This document shows, piece by piece, positions 18,842 through 27,279 of a DNA stretch of 64,000 nucleotides (positions are counted from its first letter, which is position 1; every line of letters starts with the position of its first letter). Location of the stretch: contig NZ_JAHVJO010000002.1 of NCBI RefSeq assembly GCF_019801215.1, positions 186,001-250,000 on the forward strand, given 5' to 3'. Both the position numbers and the translations under genes were made by a program. Under the pieces are notes generated by a model. That model saw only the letters and a program-made list of their open reading frames with translations. It searched no databases and was not told the origin of the DNA. The DNA is from Fictibacillus nanhaiensis (lineage in GTDB: Bacteria; Bacillota; Bacilli; Bacillales; Fictibacillaceae).

Positions 18842-19864
18842 TTAAAGCTTTTTTAAAGTTGAAACTACTAAATTGCCAAAGGTTTGAATATCTTTTATAT
18901 GGTCAAATTTTTCATTATCATAGGTATATAAGCTGTTGTTCATTCTAACAGCAACTGCGTTTAAAGCAGGAATAACCGTACACGAACATCCTGATGCTCC
19001 TAGAATTTGAAAAGATCCTTCAGGTAACTCAGAGCCAAGCTCATCAAGTTTAAATGATACTTTATTGTCCTTTATCCACCAGAAAAATCCAAACCTCGGG
19101 AGTTGATCATGTAATGTTTCAGGACTTTGAATGGAAGTTGCAAGGTCAAAAACTTCTTTTGGAAGGATTCTTTTCCCATTCGATAAACCTTTATTTAAAT
19201 GTAAATTTCCCCATAATGCCAGTTCTCTAGCACTTACATATAAATTTCTTTCATCTCCAATATTCGAACCCATTCTTAAAGTCGGATAACTACTTGGGGA
19301 ATGTATATCACAGACTAAACTACTTTTACCTTCAGTAACCCATTCTGTTTTTGTCCAATTTAGAGGTTTAAATACGCTTTCTGTAAGAATTTCATAAACT
19401 GTCTTGCCTGTAGCTCTTTGCAATATTTTTGCTAGTAACTTTGGCATCTTACCTTCAATATATGTACCCGCTTCATAAACACGTTTCACCTTATCATTTT
19501 TAAGGGTTAAACCGGAACATCTTGTTACTACATGTCTTATTGTCGTTGCCCCAAGAATTTCAATATCGTATTCATTCAAATACATGCTTATTCTATCTTC
19601 AAGTGCTAAATATCCCTCATAAACTGCAATTGAAAGTGCTAAGCCAACATAAGTTACTCGGGTTGAATAAACATTAAACTGAGAAGAATCGTCAATATTT
19701 TTAGCTCCCTGCTCAAAATGATGAGTACCAGAATAATACTCGTGTACAATGGTATTATCTTTCATAATGACTAAAGCAGAGCCTGAAGCATACATTTCTT
19801 GTTTAATTTTCTCGGTATATTCTGTAATAGGTTTAAATACGGACTTATTTATCGTTAATTTCAT
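18842..19864 (-). CDS. Serine-hydrolase / class C beta-lactamase-fold protein with altered SxxK motif
   Basis: The 340-residue protein follows the class C beta-lactamase/penicillin-binding fold, with FNVYSTRVTYVGLALSIAVYEGYLALEDRI, TIRHVVTRCSGL, LAKILQRATGKTVYEIL and a late GASGCSCTV. Where the family has catalytic S-x-x-K, the sequence reads STRV, so the serine is present but the lysine is valine. The Y-x-N motif also appears as YIE. Either the enzyme uses a different base or it is not an active hydrolase. No signal peptide is visible, so it is probably cytoplasmic. AAGGAG precedes the ATG. Confidence 0.8.
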   Translation of the reverse strand: MKLTINKSVFKPITEYTEKIKQEMYASGSALVIMKDNTIVHEYYSGTHHFEQGAKNIDDSSQFNVYSTRVTYVGLALSIAVYEGYLALEDRISMYLNEYDIEILGATTIRHVVTRCSGLTLKNDKVKRVYEAGTYIEGKMPKLLAKILQRATGKTVYEILTESVFKPLNWTKTEWVTEGKSSLVCDIHSPSSYPTLRMGSNIGDERNLYVSARELALWGNLHLNKGLSNGKRILPKEVFDLATSIQSPETLHDQLPRFGFFWWIKDNKVSFKLDELGSELPEGSFQILGASGCSCTVIPALNAVAVRMNNSLYTYDNEKFDHIKDIQTFGNLVVSTLKKL

Positions 19865-19920
19865 TTCTCCTTAACCGCCTTTATGAATTCCTTCTTCACT
19901 TTCCCTACGTTTAGTTCAAT

Positions 19921-19952
19921 AAAAAAACATTTCTCCTTCTTGAAGAAATGCA
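19921..19952 (-). terminator. Hairpin repeat copy / terminator of the serine-hydrolase-like gene's upstream neighbour
   Basis: CATTTCT and AGAAATG pair around a loop of CCTTCTTGA next to a seven-A run, which on the minus strand gives GCATTTCT..AGAAATG-TTTTTTT. It is a member of the dispersed hairpin family and follows the NUDIX gene at 19991. Confidence 0.75.
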
Positions 19953-19990
19953 CTCTTAATTTATGAAGAATGAGTGTATTACATTTTCAC

Positions 19991-20395
19991 TTAAAAGGCA
20001 CGACTTACAACGTGTCCTTGAAATTCCAATGCGTCTAAAGCTCGTATTCGCTGGGTCTCACTTATTTCGGATAAATCCATCCATTTATAATCAGAGTGTT
20101 CAGAACTAAGATTGATTTCCGCATCCTTTGGAATAGAACAGCGAAACATTGCAGCTTGAGTATTCAATGCACTATGATAATAAATTCCCGTTAATATTGC
20201 ATCCCGAAACTCTATTCCAAGTTCTTCTCTGCATTCACGATATAACGCTTGATGAACGGTTTCTCCAGGTTCAACACTCCCGCCTGGTAAACTCCATCCC
20301 TTGTTTCCATAAGTTCTCTTTAATAGAAGTACACGACCTTCGTAATTAAATATAATAGCATGAGCACCAAACCTAAAAGTATCATTAAAAGCCAA
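19991..20395 (-). CDS. NUDIX hydrolase
   Basis: The 134-residue protein is a compact NUDIX pyrophosphohydrolase. The Nudix box is complete: GGSVEPGETVHQALYRECREELGI. Such enzymes hydrolyse nucleoside diphosphates linked to another moiety. The short length and lack of extra domains give no substrate clue. It starts at TTG (GGAGG upstream). A second NUDIX gene follows upstream on the same strand, separated by about 90 bases. Confidence 0.88.
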   Translation of the reverse strand: MAFNDTFRFGAHAIIFNYEGRVLLLKRTYGNKGWSLPGGSVEPGETVHQALYRECREELGIEFRDAILTGIYYHSALNTQAAMFRCSIPKDAEINLSSEHSDYKWMDLSEISETQRIRALDALEFQGHVVSRAF

Positions 20396-20485
20396 TTCTA
20401 TTCCTCCATTTACTGAGCTTTTCTTATTACAGGAATGCTGTGATTTAAACTCACAAATAATGCTACCCTCTAGTTCAATAAAAAC

Positions 20486-20950
20486 TTAAAGCACTTTGCT
20501 TAATACCCTTAAAAATCCTTTAAACAAAAAGATTCTAAAAGGAGAAACTGTTATTGAACCTTTTACAATTTTATCTTTATATTTCAAGTAATTTTTAATT
20601 TGTTTTTTTCTATTTGGAATCATAAGCAGAGGTAATTTATTTGGTCTAAACCACTCCACCTTCTCAGTTTCAGGACCATCCTTTATTGATGAACCGCCTA
20701 TTTTTTCCCCTAAGAATATATGTTGCATATCATCGTATTGAGGTTGATAATATTTTCCTATTTTTTGAGTGATTGAAATAATATATCCTGTTTCCTCTTC
20801 CGTTTCTCTAATAGCACAACTTTCTAGTGATTCTTCCTTTTCCAATGTTCCTCCAGGTAAATCCCAGAGAGGATAATCTTTTCTCTTGGCTAACAATATA
20901 TGACCTTCTTTATTGATGACAATAGTAAAACAGCCCGATGTTTTTGCCAT
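20486..20950 (-). CDS. NUDIX hydrolase
   Basis: A 154-residue NUDIX protein with the box LPGGTLEKEESLESCAIRETEEETGY and the N-terminal strand FTIVINKEGHILLAKRKDYPLWDLPGG. The C-terminal 25 residues are basic and hydrophobic (VSPFRIFLFKGFLRVLSKVL), unusual for the family, and might be an amphipathic helix. GAGGAG precedes the ATG. The substrate is unknown. Confidence 0.85.
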   Translation of the reverse strand: MAKTSGCFTIVINKEGHILLAKRKDYPLWDLPGGTLEKEESLESCAIRETEEETGYIISITQKIGKYYQPQYDDMQHIFLGEKIGGSSIKDGPETEKVEWFRPNKLPLLMIPNRKKQIKNYLKYKDKIVKGSITVSPFRIFLFKGFLRVLSKVL

Positions 20951-21174
20951 AATAGTTATTTCTCCTCTTTAAAGTGAACTTCCAAAATTAAACATATAAC
21001 TCAATCCTTTTTCTCATAGTCAAGTAGACTTTGAATGAAAAAAATTCTTATGAGTCTCTCTTAGCTGTGACGCTATTGATGGGGCTCTATAATCTTCTTA
21101 ATACCACTAGATATTCGCTTATAAGGTCGATTCTCATTCTTCTTTTAGGTCTTCTCTCGGTTCAAATCACGCAG

Positions 21175-21207
21175 AAAAAGACGCTTTTCCTAATCAGAAA
21201 TCGCGTC
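21175..21207 (-). terminator. Terminator of the GNAT gene at 21228
   Basis: On the minus strand AGACGC pairs with GCGTCT around an internally paired loop, followed by TTTTTC. It lies about 20 bases after the stop codon. The open plus-strand frame through this region is therefore unlikely to be a gene. Confidence 0.65.
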
Positions 21208-21227
21208 TATTTGATGAAAGGTACACT

Positions 21228-22016
21228 CTATAAGGTTGAAACACTCCATTTCTCTATATCTTTAAATCCTAAACGTTTATATATCCTTCCTGCTTCTGCA
21301 TTATCATAAAAAAGACAGAGTGTTTTTCCTTCTATTTGAAGATCGTGAATTAAATTTTCCAAGCATTTTGTAGCGTACCTTTTTTTCTTATAAGACGTTA
21401 ATGTACATACAGCAGAAATCATCGCGGAGAGACTATTCTCACAAACCGTAGAAGCAGATGATACGTATTCTCCACCGTTTTCTATAACGTAATTTCTCGA
21501 CCAACCTTTCGTGATGTTTTGGGCAATTACATCTGGATTATGATTGTCTCCTTCAAATTCTGGGACTTTCTTATATAACTCAACTATTTTGTTAACATCT
21601 GTTTCAGTTGCAAGAGAAACCTCTGTATTCTTTTTCAAGTTTATTGAATGAGTACTTTTGAGTTCAGCATATAAATAGCTGCGGCTATTTTTTACGGGAT
21701 TAAACAAGTAGGGTTTAACTTTTTCCGTAATGCTTTCAATACCAACAAGAATATTAGCATTTGTGTCTTTTGAAATAATAGAAACAAACCCCTCAATGTC
21801 AAAATCACCTATACCAAAAGGAGCATATTTATCCTTATACTTGTAAAGAATTCCTCTTAATTCATTAGATTCATTATAATCTCCCCATACTGATTGCAAA
21901 TCACTATTAAACCCAAAAGCTTCGATCCCCCATAATATAAATAGGTTCTCTGAAGGTTTCTGCTTTAGTAAGTTATACAAATTATCTTTATCATCAAAGC
22001 TCAGTTTCTTTAACAA
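21228..22016 (-). CDS. GNAT N-acetyltransferase, long form with N-terminal extension
   Basis: A 262-residue protein whose C-terminal half is a GNAT domain: LATETDVNKIVELYKKVPEF, then AVCTLTSYKKKRYATKCLENL (acetyl-CoA loop, with K-K-R-Y-A in place of the usual G-x-G) and YDNAEAGRIYKRLGF. The N-terminal 130 residues form a partly degenerate second GNAT-like half, as in YkkB/DUF4081-type proteins. It starts at TTG after GGGGGAACC. The substrate is unknown. Confidence 0.8.
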   Translation of the reverse strand: MLKKLSFDDKDNLYNLLKQKPSENLFILWGIEAFGFNSDLQSVWGDYNESNELRGILYKYKDKYAPFGIGDFDIEGFVSIISKDTNANILVGIESITEKVKPYLFNPVKNSRSYLYAELKSTHSINLKKNTEVSLATETDVNKIVELYKKVPEFEGDNHNPDVIAQNITKGWSRNYVIENGGEYVSSASTVCENSLSAMISAVCTLTSYKKKRYATKCLENLIHDLQIEGKTLCLFYDNAEAGRIYKRLGFKDIEKWSVSTL

Positions 22017-22113
22017 TCAAGGTTCCCCCTTTAATCTTATAAAGAGTAATTCTCATATAGAGGGAATTAAACCTTTCAATAGTCATAGTGTTCATAGAAT
22101 TGTAGAAAATAAC

Positions 22114-22152
22114 TTCAATAAAAAAGCATCTCTCTTAGTTGGAGAAATGCAC
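22114..22152 (-). repeat. Dispersed hairpin family copy
   Basis: GCATCTCT and AGAAATGC pair with one mismatch beside an A-run. It has the same layout as the other members and lies downstream of the GNAT gene at 22286 and upstream of the one at 21228. Confidence 0.6.
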
Positions 22153-22285
22153 AGAATAATGGAATAAGTAGATTTCGTTTCCTTTAACTGTCTAGATCTT
22201 GTTAAGACATTGTTCAATGTTGTTCTGAAGTGATTCTAGCTTAGAGTTTTTGTTTATTTTTATATAAGAAAAGGAACGTTTCTGT

Positions 22286-22831
22286 TCATCTGGCTTTCAT
22301 GTAGTCAGAATTTGAAACAGAATAATATAGACATGTAACTTCTCTGCCATCCAAACGATCCAGTTTTACCTTTCTTTCGAATTTGTAAGTGAACCCACAC
22401 TTTTCATTCACCCTTTTAGAGTTATTATTGAAATCATAATGGCCACACCAGATTACATCTAAATCTAATTCTTCAAAACCATGTCTGAGCAAACTATTTA
22501 CAGCTTCGGGAATATACCCCTTACCCCAATAACCAGGATTTAGAACATACCCTATTTCTTTTTGTTTCAAATGAGAAAGTGCTTCATCTGGTTTCCTGTC
22601 ATGAAGTCCTATTCCTCCGATCACCTTTTTTTCCGATTTCAATTCAATTGCATACACATCATTACCATTTATAAACATTTCAATAATTTCTTTACTTTCT
22701 TCTTCATTTTTATGGGGTTTCCATCCTGCGTTCGGACCTACCAACTCACTTTTAGCATATTCGTATAGGTCTTCACTGTCCGTTACTTTCCATTCTCTCA
22801 ATAGCAATCTTTCTGTAGCTATTCTATACAT
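22286..22831 (-). CDS. GNAT N-acetyltransferase (RimJ/RimL type)
   Basis: The 181-residue protein has the RimJ/RimL start ATERLLLREWKVTDSEDLYEY. The acetyl-CoA loop is LNPGYWGKGYIPEAVNSLLRHGF, followed by NNNSKRVNEKCGFTYKFE. A TTG two codons upstream is too close to GGGGG, so the ATG at 22831 is taken as the start. The substrate is unknown. Confidence 0.87.
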   Translation of the reverse strand: MYRIATERLLLREWKVTDSEDLYEYAKSELVGPNAGWKPHKNEEESKEIIEMFINGNDVYAIELKSEKKVIGGIGLHDRKPDEALSHLKQKEIGYVLNPGYWGKGYIPEAVNSLLRHGFEELDLDVIWCGHYDFNNNSKRVNEKCGFTYKFERKVKLDRLDGREVTCLYYSVSNSDYMKAR

Positions 22832-22929
22832 GAACAAAACCCCCTATTTTTATTTTTTCAAGTATAGACTACTCTTTCTTAAAAAGGAACAATTTTCCTA
22901 AATACCACAAAAAGTCTGCTTGTTGTATA

Positions 22930-22968
22930 AAAAAATAACTCAATTTAGTATAAAAGGAGTTATTTCTT
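22930..22968. terminator. Terminator-like hairpin
   Basis: AAATAACTC (22933-22941) pairs perfectly with GAGTTATTT (22957-22965) with A-runs and T-runs on the flanks. It lies between phr and the next minus-strand gene and may act as a second terminator for rap-phr. Confidence 0.55.
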
Positions 22969-23066
22969 GTATATATTCAAATATATTCACTTCATCTATT
23001 AAGGCACCACATAACGTAGATTAAGATTTCCTCATTGAACATAAGTTGACTCACTCGCAAAAAGAA

Positions 23067-23096
23067 AAAGTCGCGGCTTTATAAGCCCACGACTTT
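23067..23096 (-). terminator. Terminator of rap-phr, embedded in the phr tail
   Basis: On the minus strand AAAGTCGTGGGCTT pairs with AAGCCGCGACTTT (one bulged base), followed by T residues. The left arm contains the last codons and the stop of phr. Confidence 0.8.
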
Positions 23097-23213
23097 ACCT
23101 GACTTGATTGAAAATGTTTCTCCATGTCCTGCCTGTTCTAACGTTTGATTGTTTGAGTAATAACTGAACATGGCTAACGTAATAATACTGAGAACTAAAA
23201 GTTTCTTTTTCAT
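23079..23213 (-). CDS. Phr-type signalling peptide precursor (44 aa)
   Basis: The ATG at 23213 overlaps the rap stop codon (ATGA), the arrangement typical of translationally coupled rap-phr pairs. The product starts with a signal-peptide-like MKKKLLVLSIITLAMF and continues SYYSNNQTLEQAGHGETF, then a short tail ending VVGL. Known Phr precursors are exported by Sec and processed to a 5-6 residue peptide that re-enters the cell and inhibits the partner Rap. The segment around AGHGET resembles such pentapeptides, but the exact mature peptide is inference. The last seven codons lie in the terminator hairpin. Confidence 0.8.
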   Translation of the reverse strand: MKKKLLVLSIITLAMFSYYSNNQTLEQAGHGETFSIKSGKVVGL

Positions 23214-24292
23214 TTTAAAGCTCCTTTATCAACCAATTTTTGTTTTGCTTTAAAAGCCGTTAGGAAGTACGAACTTGCTTTCTCATAATTATTAAAATTT
23301 AAAAAGTGTAATGCAGCTTCTTCTGTGTATTCTTGAATGTATCCCCATAATTCTTCTCTTTCAAAGTATAAAATTCCTTCTTCAAGAGTTGATTCACATA
23401 AATCATTATGAAACATTTGAAGTATCTTTAAATGGTGTTCATATTCCTTATTGCCTTCTTTCGAACAACTCTCTAAACCTTCTGAAATTAGTTTTTCTGC
23501 TAACGATGCATTATTCAACTTATAATGTTCTCGTGCGAGCAAGAAAGCCGTTTTATGTAACCGAAAGTTTTTATTATATGCTTCATCTAAATGGTGAATT
23601 GCTACTTGTGATAGGTTTTGTTCAGAGTATAAAAATCCAAGGTTATATCTAAAGAGTAAAACTAGGCTTTCTTCGTTTTGTTTTAAAATCAGGTCTAAAC
23701 CTGTTAATAAATGTTCTTCGGCCTTTTCAAATTGTTTTAATAAAATGCAGGAAAGACCTAAAATATTTTCACAACCTGCTCTTTTTATTTCGTACCCATT
23801 AAGGCTAAAGGATTCTTTAGCTTTATTAGCTATATGTAAGGCCAACAGAGGCTGTTCGATATGGTAATAAAATTCTGCAACTTTGTAATAGTACTCTGCT
23901 ATTTCCATAGGATCAGAGACCCACTTCAAGAGTTTATCTGAGTTCTCAAAGTAACGACGTGATTCACTGTAATTCTCTTTTAAAGTGCAATGGATAGCTT
24001 TGAAAAATTGGTAATAAAACTGCAAAACATAGTCCATTTGTTGAACAGGTTCTATAGTTTCTAACACTTGCTCTGCTTGGCTGAGATCTTCTATTAAAAG
24101 TTGATATCTGTATTCTAATAATAAATATTGTATGTACAGCTTTGATGTCCGTTCAAGCTCAATTCCCTGTAACTTACTTGTAATTTCATTTCTTACTTCT
24201 TTTGCTCGCAAAAGATTTCTTGCACGAATCTCTGGATACCATTTGTTTAATAACAGACTGATTCCGTCTATTGTAACCGTATCAATACTCAT
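23210..24292 (-). CDS. Rap-family TPR response-regulator aspartate phosphatase/anti-activator
   Basis: The 360-residue helical protein has the Rap architecture: an N-terminal three-helix bundle (about 1-75) and tandem TPR-like repeats to the C-terminus. Examples are FYKVAEFYYHIEQPLLALHIANKA-like units and RYNLGFLYSEQNLSQVAIHHL. Rap proteins dephosphorylate Spo0F or block ComA/DegU-type regulators and are inhibited by their Phr peptide. The phr gene overlaps its stop codon, which supports the call strongly. The frame extends to 24325, but the ATG at 24292 follows GGAAGGGGTG. Whether the target is Spo0F, ComA or another regulator is unknown. Confidence 0.92.
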   Translation of the reverse strand: MSIDTVTIDGISLLLNKWYPEIRARNLLRAKEVRNEITSKLQGIELERTSKLYIQYLLLEYRYQLLIEDLSQAEQVLETIEPVQQMDYVLQFYYQFFKAIHCTLKENYSESRRYFENSDKLLKWVSDPMEIAEYYYKVAEFYYHIEQPLLALHIANKAKESFSLNGYEIKRAGCENILGLSCILLKQFEKAEEHLLTGLDLILKQNEESLVLLFRYNLGFLYSEQNLSQVAIHHLDEAYNKNFRLHKTAFLLAREHYKLNNASLAEKLISEGLESCSKEGNKEYEHHLKILQMFHNDLCESTLEEGILYFEREELWGYIQEYTEEAALHFLNFNNYEKASSYFLTAFKAKQKLVDKGALK

Positions 24293-24466
24293 TAGACACC
24301 CCTTCCTTTTCTTTCCAAATACCAATTAGTTCCATTTTAGCATAAAGGACCGAAAAGAGAGTTGGGAAAACTATCATAGAATTGGATACTTTATTATATG
24401 AAAACAGTACCTATTTTCCCAATACGTTAGGCAAGTACTAAATCCCTAATAGCGATAAAATCCTTG

Positions 24467-24895
24467 TCACACCTTTTTGTAGCCTTCAATTTTCCTGTAG
24501 TGATCTATAGCATCGTAAAAAGTTGCTTCTCCTTTATAGTTATAGCCATATTGGTCCAAACGTTTTTCAATACGTTTCTTTTCTTCTCAATTTCTTCATC
24601 CATGTTGATGCCACAATTTTCTCTTTTTACCAGTAATTTTTGTGTTTTCATCAATTGTTACCCACATTTGTTCTTCATCTTCTTGTGCTTTTTTAGTTAA
24701 TGCTAATAAAACCCTTGTATGATCTTTATTTACTTCTGTAACGACTCCAGATATATCATATTTTTTATTGAAGGCATTATCTGTTGATACTTCATTTACT
24801 TTTGTAACATGGTCTGGATCTTCATGACTTTGTTGACAACCAAATATTACAAGTGCTAAAAGTGTACAAGATAAAGTTAAACTACGTTTTTTCAA
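24467..24895 (-). pseudogene. Small lipoprotein with frameshifted C-terminus
   Basis: A TTG start at 24895 (AAGGAG eight bases upstream) begins a lipoprotein with signal MKKRSLTLSCTLLALVIFGC (lipobox cysteine). A DUF3221-like OB-fold segment follows: KYDISGVVTEVNKDHTRVLL..MWVTIDENTKITGKK. The frame then stops at 24596. A good continuation, ENCGINMDEEIEKK, lies one frame over, and RIEKRLDQYGYNYKGEATF..HYRKIEGYKKV lies back in the original frame up to 24467. Two compensating indels in A-rich runs would restore a protein of about 142 residues, so sequencing errors are possible. The shortened 98-residue product may also exist. Confidence 0.55.
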
Positions 24896-24967
24896 ACCTA
24901 TCACACTCCTTATAGGCTTTAGACGAATTGGGTTAAATTATTGTTACTTAAGATAGCTGTCGTTAAA

Positions 24968-25008
24968 CTCAAAAAAAGTGCATATCTCCTTCCTGAAGAA
25001 GTGCACCA
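24968..25008 (-). repeat. Dispersed hairpin family copy
   Basis: AAAAAAA-GTGCATATCT-loop-AGAAGTGCAC pairs imperfectly. Same size and flanks as the other members. It lies downstream of the collagen-like gene region on the minus strand and upstream of the lipoprotein gene. Confidence 0.55.
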
Positions 25009-25273
25009 GAACTTAATTGGAGTATGGGATTTTCTTGCGGTTCTAATATATTCTATTTATTTTTTATTAAGCGTTGGATTTCTTCAAATTCTCCTAGTTA
25101 TACTTCAAGCAGTAACCATATATAAAAAATATACAAAACAACCACTATAACCACTTAGGTGGTATTTATTTTGTATTAATGGACCTCATCTTCATTTTAA
25201 AAAAGTAGTTATAAGTACAAGCACGAATGTACTGTCTATCATAATCTTTATAATACAAGTAATAAGGTAGGTT
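25009..25273. other. Intergenic before the collagen-like gene
   Basis: AT-rich sequence that must hold the promoter of the collagen-like gene. A hydrophobic open stretch (to 25150) has no start with a ribosome binding site and runs through the hairpin copy, so I do not call it a gene. Confidence 0.4.
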
Positions 25274-25990
25274 ATTAAAATAAGATATTTTAGAAATTAT
25301 TGTCATTGTTGTAGGTGTTGTGTATGTATTTGCTCTGGACCTCCTGGACCTCCTGGACCTGAAGGACCTATTGGGCCTCAAGGACCAACTGGACCTACTG
25401 GACCTGAAGGGCCTACTGGACCTCAAGGACCAACTGGACCTATTGGACCTGAAGGACCTATTGGGCCTCAAGGACCAACTGGACCTGCTGGACCTGAAGG
25501 GCCTACTGGACCTGAAGGGCCTACTGGACCTGAAGGGCCTCAAGGACCACCAGGTCCTACTTTAACTCCGGCATACGGATATGCAATTCGTAATGTTATA
25601 ACTTCACAGGATTATGTAGTTAATACCCCCATTATTTATAACATTAATGGTCCTTTAAATGATGTTGTATTTACTTCAACTGGATTACAAGTCTTACGAA
25701 CAGGTACTTATCAAGTTCAATTTAGTTCTACGACCTCGTTAACCTCAGCCCAAAATAATACTAATTTAGTTGAATTAGTTATAAGACTTAATGGTTCAAC
25801 AATCCCTGCAATACAATATCGTTCAAGAGTAAGTTTAAGAGCTCAAGTGTCAACTTCCAACTTAATCCCTCAACATTCTTCTGCAATTCTTGCACTTACT
25901 GCTGGGGATTTAGTAGAGGTTGTACCTATTGTTGAGACTGGTGCTGCTGCATACCAAACCGCCTATTTACAAGTACTTCAAATATTATAA
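25274..25990 (+). CDS. Collagen-like repeat protein (BclA/exosporium type), non-canonical start
   Basis: The frame runs from after a TAG at 25268 to a TAA at 25988-25990 and contains no ATG, GTG or TTG before the repeats. An ATT at 25274, eight bases after AAGGTAGG, is the best start candidate (238 residues). The protein has a cysteine-rich leader [14 protein letters not shown], 25 perfect G-P-X triplets (25337-25561) and a C-terminal domain of about 140 residues. That domain begins [19 protein letters not shown] and resembles the BclA/C1q-like trimeric jelly-roll. This architecture is typical of spore-surface filaments in Bacillaceae. The start could be ATT, or a frameshift may have removed the true start. 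A long terminator follows. Confidence 0.8.
   Translation: MKIRYFRNYCHCCRCCVCICSGPPGPPGPEGPIGPQGPTGPTGPEGPTGPQGPTGPIGPEGPIGPQGPTGPAGPEGPTGPEGPTGPEGPQGPPGPTLTPAYGYAIRNVITSQDYVVNTPIIYNINGPLNDVVFTSTGLQVLRTGTYQVQFSSTTSLTSAQNNTNLVELVIRLNGSTIPAIQYRSRVSLRAQVSTSNLIPQHSSAILALTAGDLVEVVPIVETGAAAYQTAYLQVLQIL
25337..25561 (+). repeat. Collagen-like G-P-X repeat, 25 triplets
   Basis: 25 uninterrupted Gly-Pro-X codon triplets, with X = P, E, I, Q, T or A. A longer unit of [12 protein letters not shown] recurs, and near-identical 18- to 36-base DNA units suggest slipped-strand length change. Confidence 0.97.
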
Positions 25991-26000
25991 TTTTCGGATT

Positions 26001-26059
26001 AAATATAGATCAACTAATCTTAAAAATAATAAATTAAGATTAGTTGATCTATATTTTTT
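26001..26059 (+). terminator. Terminator with perfect 23-bp stem
   Basis: The arms at 26001-26023 and 26034-26056 are fully complementary over 23 bp with a 10-base loop, followed by TTTTTT on the plus strand. It ends the collagen-like gene. Confidence 0.95.
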
Positions 26060-26232
26060 CACTTTAAGAAATTCACTTACTGTTCCATAAAATACTAGAT
26101 GAAGTTAAAGGCGTCAGTTTGTAAACTAATTCCTTATACCCTGAGAGGCTTAAAAAAGATCTAGCGCATGTAATGAGGGATAGAATTATTAAAAATAATG
26201 GGTCTGATTATCCTTTTTTGAGATGAACATCT

Positions 26233-27279
26233 TTAATTAAGCAAGGGTCTCCTATTGAAGAAATGCACCCTGTAATCATCATTTAACCAGTTCAATAATT
26301 TAGGAATTGTATCTGCATAGAGCCTGATCTCATTTATTGTTCCTGTCACTTGCATAGTTCCCATCTGCTGTTCTTCTTCCTCTGTACATTCAATCCATAA
26401 AGAGCGTTTTAAATTGTATTCAAGCCACCCTAATTTGCCCAAAAAACCATTTTCTAATACCACTTTCCAGTCTTCTTGTAAATTACCATTTCTCTTTTTA
26501 TATCCGTTTATAAATGAGAAGAATTTTTGCTTATCAATGTCTCCTTCTTCATTTTTAGACCAATATATTGCCGTTTCAATTAAGTCTTGCATTGGATTTA
26601 TATAACCAGCTGCTTCCCAATCAATAAGGACTGGATTGTCTAGATTCCACATAACATTCTTAGTATCTAAATCCCTATGGCTAATAACCATATTCGATGA
26701 AAGAAATTCAGATGCACGAATTGCCGTTAAATTCCATTCCTTAAGGTTATTAAGATTTTCATGGAGTAACTCAACCCATTCTGAACGATTTTCTTTACCT
26801 TTTTCTAAATAGTAATTCCAATTAGTTGATTGACTAAAATCAAATTTATCATTTACAATACTTAACTCTGAACATTCTGCTTTATGTATTTTTGCAAGGA
26901 TCGCACCTATTTTACCGCAATGAACATTACTTATTTGATTGGGTTTCAGACTTTCACCTTCCATCCAATCAAACACAAGGTAAAACTGATTGTCTACTTT
27001 TTTTAAGAAATTTCCATTAATAATTTTAGCTGGAATAGCTGGTATTATATCTGATAAGCAATTGGCTATTTTTTCTGAATTAATATAGTTTCTCATTGCC
27101 GTTGGTCTAAGCATAATTTGAGGATTTAGTAGTTTTATGGCATACTTCCCTTTTGTAGTTTCAACAGCATACATTCTATGTAAAAGCCCACCAGAAATGA
27201 GATCAGTATTCACCAACTCACCGAGATGAGATCTTTGACACATACCCATAAAATCCATTTTATATTGTAATTTACTCAT
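26233..27279 (-). CDS. Aminoglycoside phosphotransferase (APH) family protein
   Basis: The 348-residue protein has the APH/choline-kinase fold. The catalytic loop is VISHRDLDTKNVMW (Asp and Asn visible) and the metal-binding motif is VLIDWEAAG. The N-lobe lysine is in GKYAIKLLNP. It phosphorylates some hydroxyl-bearing small molecule; a specific antibiotic target cannot be assigned. GGAGGTGGG precedes the ATG and lies inside the remnant of a cupin gene. A degenerate hairpin copy overlaps the 3' end (26244-26270). Confidence 0.88.
   Translation of the reverse strand: MSKLQYKMDFMGMCQRSHLGELVNTDLISGGLLHRMYAVETTKGKYAIKLLNPQIMLRPTAMRNYINSEKIANCLSDIIPAIPAKIINGNFLKKVDNQFYLVFDWMEGESLKPNQISNVHCGKIGAILAKIHKAECSELSIVNDKFDFSQSTNWNYYLEKGKENRSEWVELLHENLNNLKEWNLTAIRASEFLSSNMVISHRDLDTKNVMWNLDNPVLIDWEAAGYINPMQDLIETAIYWSKNEEGDIDKQKFFSFINGYKKRNGNLQEDWKVVLENGFLGKLGWLEYNLKRSLWIECTEEEEQQMGTMQVTGTINEIRLYADTIPKLLNWLNDDYRVHFFNRRPLLN

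Noticed and set aside
21031-21309. Open plus-strand frame with a hydrophobic N-terminus
   Set aside because: It lies antisense to the end of a GNAT gene and runs through that gene's terminator hairpin; no ribosome binding site in front.
24941-25150. Hydrophobic plus-strand frame resembling a small membrane protein
   Set aside because: No start with a ribosome binding site and it crosses a copy of the dispersed hairpin family; kept only as a possible old remnant.
25320-25565. Alternative frames across the collagen repeat ([11 protein letters not shown] and RSSRPFRSS-like products)
   Set aside because: These are low-complexity shadows of the repeat in other frames.
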